Part shown: positions 27,801 to 34,846 of the stretch, piece by piece | Layout: every line of letters begins with the position of its first letter | Position numbering within the stretch: the first letter of the stretch is position 1 | Source of the DNA: JBBQKI01 sp038326725 | GTDB lineage: Bacteria > Bacteroidota > Bacteroidia > Flavobacteriales > Flavobacteriaceae | DNA length: 54,216 nt | Assembly: GCA_038326725.1 (NCBI GenBank) | Contig: JBBQKI010000017.1 | Coordinates: forward strand, 1-54,216 | Direction: 5' to 3' | The notes under the pieces: model-generated | What the model was told of the DNA's origin: nothing | Databases searched by the model: none | What the model saw: only the letters and a program-made list of their open reading frames with translations | Position numbers and translations under genes: made by a program

Positions 27801-29087
27801 CAGGAAACCAACGGGATTTTTCTTCCCGGTTATACGCCCTCCATCGGGTTTATAGGGACGCTTAAACCCACAACGGGATTTACTTTTGGAAGCCAAGCAG
27901 AAATCCGGGATCTTGCAGCCCGCAGGGGTTGGCTTACTCTTTATCCTGAATTCAACGAGCAATATACCGAAGTGGAAACCCGCCAAATGGACATTCAGGC
28001 AAACTTGGAATTGCTTCCAAATCTTACAGTAGATGTTAATGGAAGCCGGATTTATTCAGAGAATTTTGCCGAAAATTATATTGTTGAGGATGGCCTTTAT
28101 CGCTCTCTGACCCCGAACACTTTTGGTAATTTCACTATTTCCACAGTATTGGTAAAAACTGCTTTCAGCCAAAGCGGGGAGGATATTTCCGAAGCATTTA
28201 ATGATTTCAAGAGTAACAGATTAGTTGTTGCAAACAGGCTAGCTACAGATTTTTATGGCACCACCGATTTCCCAAGGGACGTTGAAGGATATCCCATTGG
28301 TTTCGGCAAAACAAGTCAAGACGTATTGTTACCGTCATTTTTGGCAGCGTATAAAGGAAGTGATGCCGGCAACGAAAAAACCGGTATTTTCCGCGATATT
28401 CCACTACCTAACTGGGATATAAAATATACCGGGTTGATGAGGATTGCTTGGTTCAAGAAAAATTTTAAAAGGTTTTCGCTACAACACGGTTACAGGGCCG
28501 GCTATACCGTGAACCAGTTCCAGACCAATTTGGATTATGATACGAACAACCCTGAGGAATTTGACCAAGCCAATAATTTCAAAAGTAAAGTGTTGTTAAC
28601 CAATGTGAACTTAACAGAACAGTTTTCACCTTTATTGCGGGTTGATTTTGAAATGAACAATTCAGTGAATATCTTGGCGGAAGTGCGAAAGGATCGAGCT
28701 CTTTCATTCAGCTTTGCGAACAACCTTTTAACGGAAATTAACGGTAAGGAATACATTGTTGGACTTGGCTACCGAATTAAGGACTTAAGGATTGGAACCA
28801 ATTTTGGGGGCAAAAAAACCATAATGCAAAGTGACCTTAACTTTAAAGTAGACCTTTCGTTAAGGGATAATATTACCGTAATCCGTTATTTGGATATTGA
28901 AAACAACCAAACCACGGCAGGACAAACCATTTATGGAGCACAGTTGACCACGGATTATGCCCTGAGCAAAAACCTTACGGCTTTGTTCTATTTTGATTAT
29001 TCGTTCTCGGAATATGCTATTTCAACGGCTTTTCCTCAAACAACTATTCGCGGAGGATTTACCCTTCGATATAATTTTGGAAACTAA
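21816..29087 (+). CDS. sprA: Type IX secretion translocon / gliding protein SprA (Sov family)
   Basis: SprA forms the very large outer-membrane beta-barrel through which type IX secretion substrates leave the cell, and is needed for gliding adhesin secretion. At 2423 residues it has the expected giant size. It begins with a signal peptide (hydrophobic 12-26, cleavage near SGSAQ) after a TTG start; no in-frame ATG occurs before the signal. SprA-type blocks are seen, such as VIPQGSVEIDLGLLYTKQD near the N-terminus and KFLIGATYLNLNERPLTQKS, and the chain ends in a barrel strand FTLRYNFGN. Residues of about 1905-1978 are a Gly/Lys/Glu/Ala-rich low-complexity insert. It shares a transcript with ruvA. 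The family call is firm. Confidence 0.96.
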   Translation: MRAKNYVFQNGLLKVLFIISFIFISQSGSAQDSTNTGSSMGQMDLPTPPSIQDSYTYDPIIDRYIYTRTLGNFNLDYPVILTPQEYQDLIRKEQMKAYFKEKIDAADGRKEGSEEAQKNLLPVFYVNSNFFESIFGGNTIEVIPQGSVEIDLGLLYTKQDNPAFSPRNRSNLSFDFDQRISLSLLGKVGERLQITANYDTESTFDFQNQIKLEYTPTEDDIIQKIEVGNVSMPLNSTLIQGAQSLFGVKAQLQFGKTTITGVFSEQKSETRTVVAEGGATITDYELFALEYDENRHFFLAHYFRDNYDRSLQQYPFINSNVQITRMEVWITNRTNRTDNVRNIVALQDIGESDPTNIGLNAPTGGFINTSRNAFPDNGNNDFNPFGINGGAQSILNPAIRDIATVQQGFTGVQVSEGTDYVSLENARRLEPNEYILNSQLGYISLNQRLTNDEVLAVSYQFTVSGRVYQVGEFSNDGVEATGETGMDPNGEIEGGLPQNLVVKLLKSTITNVNEPLWDLMMKNIYPLGAYQLEREDFVLNILYTDPSPLNYINAAAGSPEFPAIPLPEDVEQTTLLRVFNLDRLNFNNDPQQGGDGFFDFLPGLTVDPVNGNIIFTSVEPFGEYLFEKLENEGGGGEVYEIPSTYNANQNKYVFNTLYSGTKTQAEQEQSEKNKFQLKGSYKSTGADGIPIGAFNIPQGSVTVTAGGRVLVEGVDYTVNYQLGRVQILDPSLLNSNTPIEVTTENNTLFGQQTKRFTGLNVEHKVSDKFLIGATYLNLNERPLTQKSSYGVEPINNTIFGVNANFSTEVPFLTRLVNKLPNIDTDVESNVSLRGEFAYLMPGAPKVSDFNGKTTVYVDDFEASQTATDISSPISWFLSSTPIGLGGEIMNDNLAYNFNRAKLAWYTIDPIFYSSQRPGGIGDEELSSPFTRRVFRDEIFPNQDIIQGQTQALFTLDLAYYPGERGEYNFNPEASGGNTLPNPEARFGGISRPLTTTDFERSNVEYIQFWVMDPFIYEENSGNPGGTINFNLGNISEDVLKDGRKQYENGLPEDGGTANTTSTEWGKVPTNQSLVYTFDTEGQERTNQDIGYDGLSNGEEATEYPAFAGLPDPALDDYQYFLQADGTILNRYLQYNGTQGNSPVEVTDTNRGSTSQPDVEDINRDNTMNTVNSYFEYNVEFRPGMNIDNNDYITDIKEIEVTTEDNNVIPVRWVQFKVPISKPDQAINGISDFRSIRFMRLFLSDFSENTILRFGTMELVRGDYRRFQQALEDGGIIPGDSDTVFEVEAVSIEENENREPIPYVLPPGVFREELNNNNNIIRENEQSMALRVCGLEPGDGRSVYKNFNVDMRQYENLEMFIHAESLVNQAMLSDGEMVAFIRLGNDLTNNFYEIQLPLNPTMFGATSAEEIWPIENRLNLPLKLLQEVKTRTLALFSTDPNLDITETQFFNQSELEGGVPGGENELRIGIKGNPSFGNVRTVMIGLRNAGSSDICGEVWFNELRLSELKNQGGWAAVLSMDANLADFATVSAAGSISTVGFGSIEQGPNQRSQEDLQQYDVVTNINAGQLLPRKWGIQLPFNYGRSEELITPLYDPEYQDIELDTRLENAASDAERDVIKEQSVDYTRRQSVNFIGVRKERTGDGKPQIYDVENLTLSYSYNQIDHHDFEIEDAMEQNVRAGATYNYNFTPKAFEPFKANDSLFTGKYWQFLKDLNVNYLPTNISASSNIIRQYNEQKFRELNLLPGNIGLPVLYQRNFLFDWQYTINYNLTKSLRFNFTSTNNRIITNYIDDDGFADNSIGVWDGFFDIGDPNQHFQSLQLNYDLPFAKFPFLKFIRATYSYTGDFQWQDNSDLFNNIPITISDGTTNVYDLGNSIQNASTHRINSNLDMNAFYRYIGLTKIKKSKASNERAGGSVLGDGTKGEAGAKGEKGTEKGVEKGAEEEKGALSKNSGGRGGALGGEGSAGAGGSLSAGDQAANTFIGLLTTIKKIQFNYQETNGIFLPGYTPSIGFIGTLKPTTGFTFGSQAEIRDLAARRGWLTLYPEFNEQYTEVETRQMDIQANLELLPNLTVDVNGSRIYSENFAENYIVEDGLYRSLTPNTFGNFTISTVLVKTAFSQSGEDISEAFNDFKSNRLVVANRLATDFYGTTDFPRDVEGYPIGFGKTSQDVLLPSFLAAYKGSDAGNEKTGIFRDIPLPNWDIKYTGLMRIAWFKKNFKRFSLQHGYRAGYTVNQFQTNLDYDTNNPEEFDQANNFKSKVLLTNVNLTEQFSPLLRVDFEMNNSVNILAEVRKDRALSFSFANNLLTEINGKEYIVGLGYRIKDLRIGTNFGGKKTIMQSDLNFKVDLSLRDNITVIRYLDIENNQTTAGQTIYGAQLTTDYALSKNLTALFYFDYSFSEYAISTAFPQTTIRGGFTLRYNFGN

Positions 29088-29113
29088 ATAAAAACTTTTA
29101 ATTTGAATTTATC

Positions 29114-29494
29114 ATGAACGTACCCTCAAACTTAAAATATACAAAAGAACACGAATGGGTAAGCATTGACGGCGACACCGCAACTATTGGAATTACCGAT
29201 TTCGCTCAAGGCGAATTGGGCGATATAGTATATGTGGAAGTGGAAACCGTGGGCGATACTTTGGAAAAAGAAGCAATTTTCGGAACCGTGGAAGCCGTAA
29301 AAACCGTTTCCGATCTTTTCCTGCCTCTTTCAGGAAAGGTTATTGAATTCAATGAAAGCTTGGAATCCAAACCTGAAACGGTAAACACAGATCCTTTTGG
29401 CGCGGGCTGGATGATAAAAATGAAAATCTCGAACCCTGAAGAAATAGACCAATTACTGGATGAAGCTGCCTATAAAAAAATTATCGGAGGCTAA
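29114..29494 (+). CDS. gcvH: Glycine cleavage system H protein
   Basis: GcvH carries the aminomethyl group on a lipoyl arm between the P, T and L proteins of glycine cleavage. The 126 residues are the usual length. The lipoylated residue is Lys63 in GTVEAVKTVSDLF; the start YTKEHEWVSIDGDTATIGITDFA and the end ADPFGAGWM-like segment (TDPFGAGWMIKMK) are typical. The other glycine cleavage genes are not in the window. The last 35 bases overlap the downstream VanZ-like gene in another frame. Confidence 0.97.
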   Translation: MNVPSNLKYTKEHEWVSIDGDTATIGITDFAQGELGDIVYVEVETVGDTLEKEAIFGTVEAVKTVSDLFLPLSGKVIEFNESLESKPETVNTDPFGAGWMIKMKISNPEEIDQLLDEAAYKKIIGG

Positions 29495-29858
29495 ATATAT
29501 AGTCTGGATATCGGTTATATATACCGTTTTTATTACGATTGTTTTTTTTCTCCCACCACAAAAAACTTCACCCATCCCTTTCTCAGGGGCAGATAAAATC
29601 ATTCATGTTTTGATTCACTTTCTGTTGATAATCTTATGGTTATTCTATATTTTTTCAAAAAAAGGATTGGAACTTTCACGTAAATCAAGGGTTTTCGTTT
29701 TTATTTTAGTAGTGTTGTATGGCATAATAATTGAGATATTTCAACACCTGTTTACCCATTCCCGGCAGGCAGATTTACTGGATGTGGCAGCAAATATAAT
29801 TGGCTCTTTAATTGGGTTGTTATTATTTCAAAACATCACTAAGACAATTAAAGCTTAA
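29460..29858 (+). CDS. VanZ-like small membrane protein
   Basis: A 132-residue membrane protein with four hydrophobic segments (about 12-31, 43-62, 78-97 and 106-125). The VanZ-type pattern is present: ADKIIHVLIHF in the second segment and EIFQHLFTHSRQADLLDVAANIIGSLIG near the end, with the conserved Gln, Arg, Asp and Asn. The family is named after a teicoplanin-resistance accessory gene, but most members in bacterial genomes are unrelated to resistance, so no such role is claimed. The start lies inside gcvH (35-base overlap); the first in-frame ATG gives a natural N-terminus, and no later ATG precedes the first helix. Confidence 0.82.
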   Translation: MKLPIKKLSEAKYIVWISVIYTVFITIVFFLPPQKTSPIPFSGADKIIHVLIHFLLIILWLFYIFSKKGLELSRKSRVFVFILVVLYGIIIEIFQHLFTHSRQADLLDVAANIIGSLIGLLLFQNITKTIKA

Positions 29859-29925
29859 ATTTTGAATTAAACTTTTGATTGAATGATAAATTCTATATTT
29901 TAGCAGCACTTTAAATTACCTTATT

Positions 29926-30648
29926 ATGGAACCCAAAAAAAACCCAAAAGCTGACGTTGGAAATAAAAGTATGCTGTTCTTCCTTTTCGGGATGGTGCTG
30001 ATGCTTTTCCTATCTTGGCAGGCCATTGAATGGAAATCTTACGACGATTCGGCCTTCAATGCCAATAAATTGGAATTAGGTGATGAGCTTGAAGAAGTGA
30101 TTCCAATAACCCAACCCTTAGAGCCGCCACCACCACCACCACCACCACCGCCTGCCCCGGAAGTTATCGAGATTTTGGAAGATGAGGAGGAGATTGAAGA
30201 AACCGTTATAAAATCTACCGAAACTAATCAAGAAGAAGAAATTGTTGAAGTTCGGGAAATCCGGGAAGAAGTAATAGAGGAAGTAATTGCAGATGTTCCT
30301 TTCGCTGTAATTGAAAATGTGCCTATTTATCCCGGTTGCGAAAAAGAGCCAACAAATGCGGCTAAAAAGAATTGCATGTCTTCAAAAATCAGTGCCTTTG
30401 TTAACAAGGAATTTAATACCGAACTTGCCGGCGATTTAGGTTTGGAAGGAAGGCAACGAATAAATGTAGTATTCAAAATCGACAAGAACGGTAACGTTGT
30501 TGAAGTACAGGCCCGTGCTCCGCACCCCCGTTTGGAAAAAGAAGCCACTGATGTGGTTAAATCACTTCCTAAAATGATCCCGGGCAAACAACGCGGAAAA
30601 GCCGTTGGTGTTCTCTATTCATTGCCTATTATATTTGATATTCAATAA
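29926..30648 (+). CDS. TonB-family energy transducer (first of two)
   Basis: TonB proteins carry energy from the inner-membrane ExbBD motor to outer-membrane receptors. The 240 residues have one membrane anchor (about 16-34), a run of ten prolines (67-76), an acidic rod (81-125, mostly Glu and Ile/Val) and a C-terminal TonB-type domain from about 130 on: IYPGCE, MSSKISAFVNKEFN, RQRINVVFKIDKNGNV and a final strand. This is a one-helix TonB, not the M56-peptidase type. No exbB or exbD gene lies nearby. A near-consensus box TATATTTT (29895-29902) lies 23 bases before the start. A strong terminator follows, so it is probably monocistronic. Confidence 0.9.
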   Translation: MEPKKNPKADVGNKSMLFFLFGMVLMLFLSWQAIEWKSYDDSAFNANKLELGDELEEVIPITQPLEPPPPPPPPPPAPEVIEILEDEEEIEETVIKSTETNQEEEIVEVREIREEVIEEVIADVPFAVIENVPIYPGCEKEPTNAAKKNCMSSKISAFVNKEFNTELAGDLGLEGRQRINVVFKIDKNGNVVEVQARAPHPRLEKEATDVVKSLPKMIPGKQRGKAVGVLYSLPIIFDIQ

Positions 30649-30672
30649 AGTATTTTAAAATATAAATTTTTT

Positions 30673-30708
30673 AAATCCCGTTTCCATTCTTTTGGAAACG
30701 GGATTTTT
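30673..30708 (+). terminator. Rho-independent terminator after the first TonB gene
   Basis: A perfect 14-bp stem (30673-30686 with 30693-30706) with a six-base loop and a T run to 30708, 24 bases after the stop. Confidence 0.93.
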
Positions 30709-30713
30709 CATTT

Positions 30714-30729
30714 TGGCACGCGCATTGGT
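30714..30729 (+). promoter_or_regulatory. Possible sigma-54-like box before the second TonB gene
   Basis: TGGCACG at 30714-30720 matches the -24 element of sigma-54 promoters, and four bases later TTGGT stands where TTGCA/T is expected. The -12 GC pair is GG here, so this is a near match only. A start near 30740 would leave a 23-base leader. Confidence 0.2.
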
Positions 30730-30762
30730 ATTCAAGTATGTATAACTATTAAATATACCATT

Positions 30763-31539
30763 ATGAAAACCACTGCAGACAACACCGAGAAAACCTTCAA
30801 CAAAAGGGAAGAGAAAAAAAACATCAGCTTCCGCGGTAAATCACGCCTCTATTTTCAAGTTGGATTGGTCGTGGGGTTGTTAAGTATATTTTTCATAATG
30901 GAAACCTACACCCCCGTGGTTAAAAATAAAATCTCAAAAGGTGCAACACCAATTGAAGATCCGGCGATTTTCGATTATGTTATCGAGCCAGAAAAACCAA
31001 AACCCGTAAACCCGGAAAAAAAGGTAATTGAGAAAAAAACGGAAACCCGGATAATTAATAAAATAAAGGAAATTGATAATTCCGCTACAATAATTGAAAC
31101 TCCTGTGGCTCCAACAGATACACCAACTCCCGTTATTAATCCTGTAATAAATATTGTGGATACCACACCCGTAGTAATTCCCACCAAAACCATGAAAACA
31201 GTTGAATTTGTCCCCGTCTTTCCAGGTTGTGAATCTGTTGGTAACAATGAGGCAAGGATAGAATGTATGTCTTCAAAAATTAATGATTTCATAAACAGGA
31301 AATTCAAGAAAGAAATTTTGGAAGGCATTGGCACAAACGAAATTCAAAGGGTTTATGTACAATTCAAAATTGATTCAAATGGAAACGTAACCGAAGTGGT
31401 AGCCCGGTCAAATGATGCAAAGCTCCAAAAAGAAGGGCAACGCGTGGTAAGTCTTTTACCAAAAATGAAACCCGGAAGGCAGGGTAATACCAATGTTGAC
31501 GTAATGTACACTGTTCCTATAGTGTTGCAACTCCAGTAA
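30763..31539 (+). CDS. TonB-family energy transducer (second of two)
   Basis: A 258-residue paralogue of the preceding TonB protein. A charged cytoplasmic start is followed by one membrane helix (about 30-49), a Pro/Thr/Val/Lys linker (about 60-145) without the long proline run, and the same C-terminal domain: VFPGCE, MSSKINDFINRKFKKEI, RVYVQFKIDSNGNV and VDVMYTVPIVLQLQ. The two proteins share the core pattern but differ in the rod, which suggests duplication and different partners or reach. It has its own terminator downstream. No ExbBD gene is adjacent, so both may use a motor encoded elsewhere. Confidence 0.9.
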   Translation: MKTTADNTEKTFNKREEKKNISFRGKSRLYFQVGLVVGLLSIFFIMETYTPVVKNKISKGATPIEDPAIFDYVIEPEKPKPVNPEKKVIEKKTETRIINKIKEIDNSATIIETPVAPTDTPTPVINPVINIVDTTPVVIPTKTMKTVEFVPVFPGCESVGNNEARIECMSSKINDFINRKFKKEILEGIGTNEIQRVYVQFKIDSNGNVTEVVARSNDAKLQKEGQRVVSLLPKMKPGRQGNTNVDVMYTVPIVLQLQ

Positions 31540-31550
31540 AAAATAGCTAA

Positions 31551-31578
31551 CCCCCGATGAAAATCGGGGGATTTTTTT
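31551..31578 (+). terminator. Rho-independent terminator after the second TonB gene
   Basis: An 8-bp GC-rich stem (31551-31558 with 31563-31570) closes on a GAAA tetraloop and is followed by a T run to 31578. Confidence 0.92.
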
Positions 31579-31583
31579 GATTT

Positions 31584-31611
31584 TTGTCATTGCAAAAAAG
31601 CTGTATCTTTC
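31584..31611 (+). promoter_or_regulatory. Candidate promoter of the RemB-like gene
   Basis: TTG at 31584-31586, 17 bases, then TATCTTTC at 31604-31611, one base off TAnnTTTG. It begins right after the terminator and lies 22 bases before the chosen start codon. Confidence 0.45.
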
Positions 31612-31633
31612 ACTCGTAAACAACGCTTTTCCA

Positions 31634-33739
31634 ATGATGAAAAATCTTGCTTTATTACTGCTTCTTTTTTTCACCAACTTTCTTCAAGCGCAAATAGACC
31701 CAATTCGGTACGACAAATATCCCGTTTTCCCGGAATGTCAATCGACAATGGTGGAAATGCTCGACTCCTGTTTTAACAATGTATTGCAACAATTTATTTT
31801 TCAAAACTTTAAAGTCCCCGAAATTGTTTCAACTGAAAATTATAAAGGAAACGTAAATGTGTTTTTTGAAGTTACCAAAGAAGGGGAATTCAAGGTCTTG
31901 TATGTTGATGGAATTTATAATGAACTGAAGGATGAGGCACGTAGGGTTTTTTCCCTTCTGCCTAAAATTTCGCCGGCCACCTATAACGGTGAACCTTCAT
32001 TCGTGCAGTTTACTTTTCCTATTTCCATTCCCTTAAAAAACACTTCTGAAATTGCTTTGGGCGAAAAATTGATTGTGGAAAATGCCGATGAAAAAGCCAA
32101 ACAGGATATGCTTGCGAATGAATATGACAATATCGAAAAACGCAAATACGCTAATGAAGAATATATAAGCAATATAAATATTCCGCTTTCACACCATCAA
32201 TACAGCCTTTTCGACCCAGCATTGAACCGTGTTGGGCTGAACAATCACACCGCCCAAAAACCTTTTATTTACAGTGAAGTAAATAAATATTATAATTTTG
32301 AAGAAAAAAACAAACCCCTCCTTTTTGATAAAAGCTCATGGTTTGGCCGAAAGTTTTGGAACGAGCATTTCATCGCTTTTTCGGGAAAGGGATATTGGCT
32401 AACCTTGGATCCGGGCGTGGATTTACAAGTTGGGAAAGATTTTGACACTGATATTGATACCTATAACAATACCCGTTTGGTATTCGTTCAAGGGGGTATC
32501 GGGACAGACTTAAGTTTCTTTGCCACCATTTTTGAAAGTCAAGGTCGGTTCGCGGATTATTTTAACCGTTATGCGGAATCCATAAAACCCGATGGCGGCA
32601 ATCCGGCAATAATTCCCGGGCAGGGGATTGCCAAACAGTTTAAAGAAGATTCCTATGATTACCCTATTGCCACCGGTCATATTTCCTATACTCCTTCGCA
32701 ATATTTCAATATTCAATTGGGCCACGGGAAGCACTTTATCGGTGATGGCTATCGGTCTTTGTTGATGAGTGATAATGCAAGTCCGTATCCTTTTTTTAAA
32801 ATAAACACCACTTTTTGGAAAATTAAATATACCAATACTTGGATGTCCCTTCGCGACGTGCGGCCCGAAGTTACAGCGGACGGCTCGTTCAGGACCAAGT
32901 ATATGGCAAACCATTATTTGAGCTATAACATCACCAAGCGCCTTAATATCGGGCTTTTTGAATCAGTGATCTGGCAAAACGACAACGACCGTGGGTTTGA
33001 TTTTAATTACATGAATCCCATTATTTTTTACCGTGCCATCGAATTTTCAACCGGCTCGAGAGGGGGGAATGCTTTGATCGGCTTTAGTGCTAAATACAAA
33101 TTTACCGACAGGGTAAATGGCTATGGCCAATTTATAATCGACGAATTTTCATCAAGTGATGTTTTTGGCGGGGAAGGGAGTTATAAAAATAAAACCGGTT
33201 ACCAGTTGGGGCTTAAATATTACGATGCCTTCGGGTTCAAGAATTTGCTATTGCAGGCCGAGTACAATCGAGTCCGGCCATACAACTATTCGCACAACAC
33301 AATTATCTTGAATTACGGGCATAACAATCAATCCATGGCGCACACGCTGGGGGCGAATTTTTCGGAATTTATAGGTATTGCCCGTTATCAACGGGGAAGG
33401 CTTTTTGGCGATTTAAAAGTAATCGTCGCCAAGCGTGGTTTTGAATTTAATACGGAAGAGGATAGTTTTTTTTACGGGGGAAACATTTATGGCACCGAGG
33501 ATGACCGCATTTCTGATCTTGGGAATGAAGTGGGGCAGGGCAATACCGTGGATTTTCTTCATGCCGAACTACAGGCAGGTTACGTAATAAACCCGGCCAC
33601 AAACCTAAAGATTTACGGTAGCCTGATTTATAGGGATTTTAAACCCGAACTGGATACAGTTGATGTTTTTGAAAACCAAACCACTTGGGTAAACTTTGGG
33701 ATCCGTACGGATCTTTTTAATTGGTATTACGATTTTTAG
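31634..33739 (+). CDS. remB: RemB-like outer-membrane protein: TonB-type domain fused to a Wzi-like beta-barrel
   Basis: The product (701 residues from 31634; an ATG at 31637 is equally possible) has a signal peptide ending near LQAQ. An in-frame frame extends upstream to 31577 but would read through the promoter and spoil the signal. Residues of about 25-140 repeat the TonB C-terminal pattern of the two genes before it (VFPEC, NVFFEVTKEGEFKV, ARRVFSLLPKI). From about 235 to the end is a beta-barrel of the capsule-assembly Wzi type, with GHGKHFIGDGYRSL near 365 and a terminal aromatic strand LFNWYYDF. This layout matches what I know as gliding protein RemB of flavobacteria; the exact name is from memory. 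It probably sits in the outer membrane with the TonB-like part in the periplasm. Confidence 0.65.
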   Translation: MMKNLALLLLLFFTNFLQAQIDPIRYDKYPVFPECQSTMVEMLDSCFNNVLQQFIFQNFKVPEIVSTENYKGNVNVFFEVTKEGEFKVLYVDGIYNELKDEARRVFSLLPKISPATYNGEPSFVQFTFPISIPLKNTSEIALGEKLIVENADEKAKQDMLANEYDNIEKRKYANEEYISNINIPLSHHQYSLFDPALNRVGLNNHTAQKPFIYSEVNKYYNFEEKNKPLLFDKSSWFGRKFWNEHFIAFSGKGYWLTLDPGVDLQVGKDFDTDIDTYNNTRLVFVQGGIGTDLSFFATIFESQGRFADYFNRYAESIKPDGGNPAIIPGQGIAKQFKEDSYDYPIATGHISYTPSQYFNIQLGHGKHFIGDGYRSLLMSDNASPYPFFKINTTFWKIKYTNTWMSLRDVRPEVTADGSFRTKYMANHYLSYNITKRLNIGLFESVIWQNDNDRGFDFNYMNPIIFYRAIEFSTGSRGGNALIGFSAKYKFTDRVNGYGQFIIDEFSSSDVFGGEGSYKNKTGYQLGLKYYDAFGFKNLLLQAEYNRVRPYNYSHNTIILNYGHNNQSMAHTLGANFSEFIGIARYQRGRLFGDLKVIVAKRGFEFNTEEDSFFYGGNIYGTEDDRISDLGNEVGQGNTVDFLHAELQAGYVINPATNLKIYGSLIYRDFKPELDTVDVFENQTTWVNFGIRTDLFNWYYDF

Positions 33740-33745
33740 AAACTT

Positions 33746-34720
33746 TTATTGTTTGTTTTTTTCTTCATATTCTTTTGTCATCTGTTCTACTTTTTTGCGG
33801 GCTTCTTCATTTTTTCTTTTGCTTTCGCCAAGTTCCTTGTCCACTTCTTTATAAATGGATCGGACTATCTTTTCTGAAGTTATAAAACCTTTTCCATAAC
33901 CTTTAGCATCATATTCTGCGGTAAGGTCTTTCATGGCAACAACTTGTTCCTCGGTTTTTTGATTACCATAAAAATAGCTTATCCGTTTGTAAAGGAAAGT
34001 GAGCATGTTTATGGTTTCGGTTATATTGATTTTTGTTGCCAACTTACCATGGCCCGGAATGATTTTGGTATCCTCATTTGCTACCATAAAAATTTTCTCC
34101 AGCCCAGCCAAATAACCTTTTATGCTTCCGCCATTTTCACTATCAATAAAGGGATATAGACCATTGACGAAAGCATCTCCAGTGTGTATCACATTACTGT
34201 CTGTGAAATAAATCACCGCATCGCCATCGGTATGGGCATTGTGAACATGGAAAACGAATATTTTCTCGCCATTGTAATGAAAGGTGATATCTTCGGTAAA
34301 GGTGATTATAGGAAGAATATCTGTTTCGATTTTAGTCGATGAAGTCCTGATTTTTTCTTCTAAGCGAGTGCGTACGTTTTCCTGTGAGAAAATTATGGTT
34401 CCTTCTTTGGCTAAAGTGGAATTACCGCCCGTGTGATCGTCATGAAGATGAGTATTCACCAAAAACCGGATAGGTTTTTTGCTTATTCTTCTAATTTCTT
34501 TTTGTAGGTCTTCCATGCCTTCGGCAAATTGGCTGTCTATCATTAATACGCCATCATTGCCAAAGCTGAGCCCGATATTGCCTCCATTGCTTTGAAGCAT
34601 ATAAATTTCATTATTGACTTTTATAAGACTAATATTATTGAGTTGGCCGGTATCGGTTTGTGAAAACCCCGAAAAAGCAATGGCGCAAAAGGCGATAACG
34701 AATGAAATTTTAAATGTCAT
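33746..34720 (-). CDS. Exported MBL-fold metallo-hydrolase
   Basis: A 324-residue protein with a signal peptide (cleavage near GFSQ, residue 21) and a complete metallo-beta-lactamase-fold zinc site: His91, His93, Asp95 and His96 in HLHDDHTGG, His163 in NAHTDGD, Asp182 in HTGDAF and His224 in IPGHGK. Substrate unknown. The pattern fits periplasmic MBL hydrolases related to subclass B1 and glyoxalase-II-like enzymes, and does not by itself mean antibiotic resistance. The C-terminal 35 residues are highly charged (Lys/Glu) and probably a helix. It is convergent with the RemB-like gene; the two stops are six bases apart, with no visible terminator between. Confidence 0.85.
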   Translation of the reverse strand: MTFKISFVIAFCAIAFSGFSQTDTGQLNNISLIKVNNEIYMLQSNGGNIGLSFGNDGVLMIDSQFAEGMEDLQKEIRRISKKPIRFLVNTHLHDDHTGGNSTLAKEGTIIFSQENVRTRLEEKIRTSSTKIETDILPIITFTEDITFHYNGEKIFVFHVHNAHTDGDAVIYFTDSNVIHTGDAFVNGLYPFIDSENGGSIKGYLAGLEKIFMVANEDTKIIPGHGKLATKINITETINMLTFLYKRISYFYGNQKTEEQVVAMKDLTAEYDAKGYGKGFITSEKIVRSIYKEVDKELGESKRKNEEARKKVEQMTKEYEEKNKQ

Positions 34721-34794
34721 AATTTTTATTTTTTGAAAACAGGTGGAAAGTACTAAAAAACTTGAAATACTAATGCAAGATTGTTCAATTTAAA

Positions 34795-34826
34795 TTGTGA
34801 AAAAAAACGTGGGTACTGTATCTTTG
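34795..34826 (+). promoter_or_regulatory. Promoter of ctaB and the small-subunit oxidase genes
   Basis: TTG at 34795-34797, a 21-base spacer and TATCTTTG at 34819-34826: a full match to the Bacteroidota promoter TTG-N17-23-TAnnTTTG. Transcription would start near 34833, about 14 bases before the TTG chosen as the ctaB start. Confidence 0.7.
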
Positions 34827-34846
34827 AGGGCTTAAAAAAAAAGAAC

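Noticed and set aside
31577..31633. Longer N-terminus of the RemB-like protein
   Set aside because: It would overlap the terminator tail and the promoter box and would put a charged stretch before the signal peptide.
33746..34720. Antibiotic-resistance metallo-beta-lactamase
   Set aside because: The zinc site is that of the wider MBL fold; nothing in the sequence or the neighbours points to beta-lactam hydrolysis.
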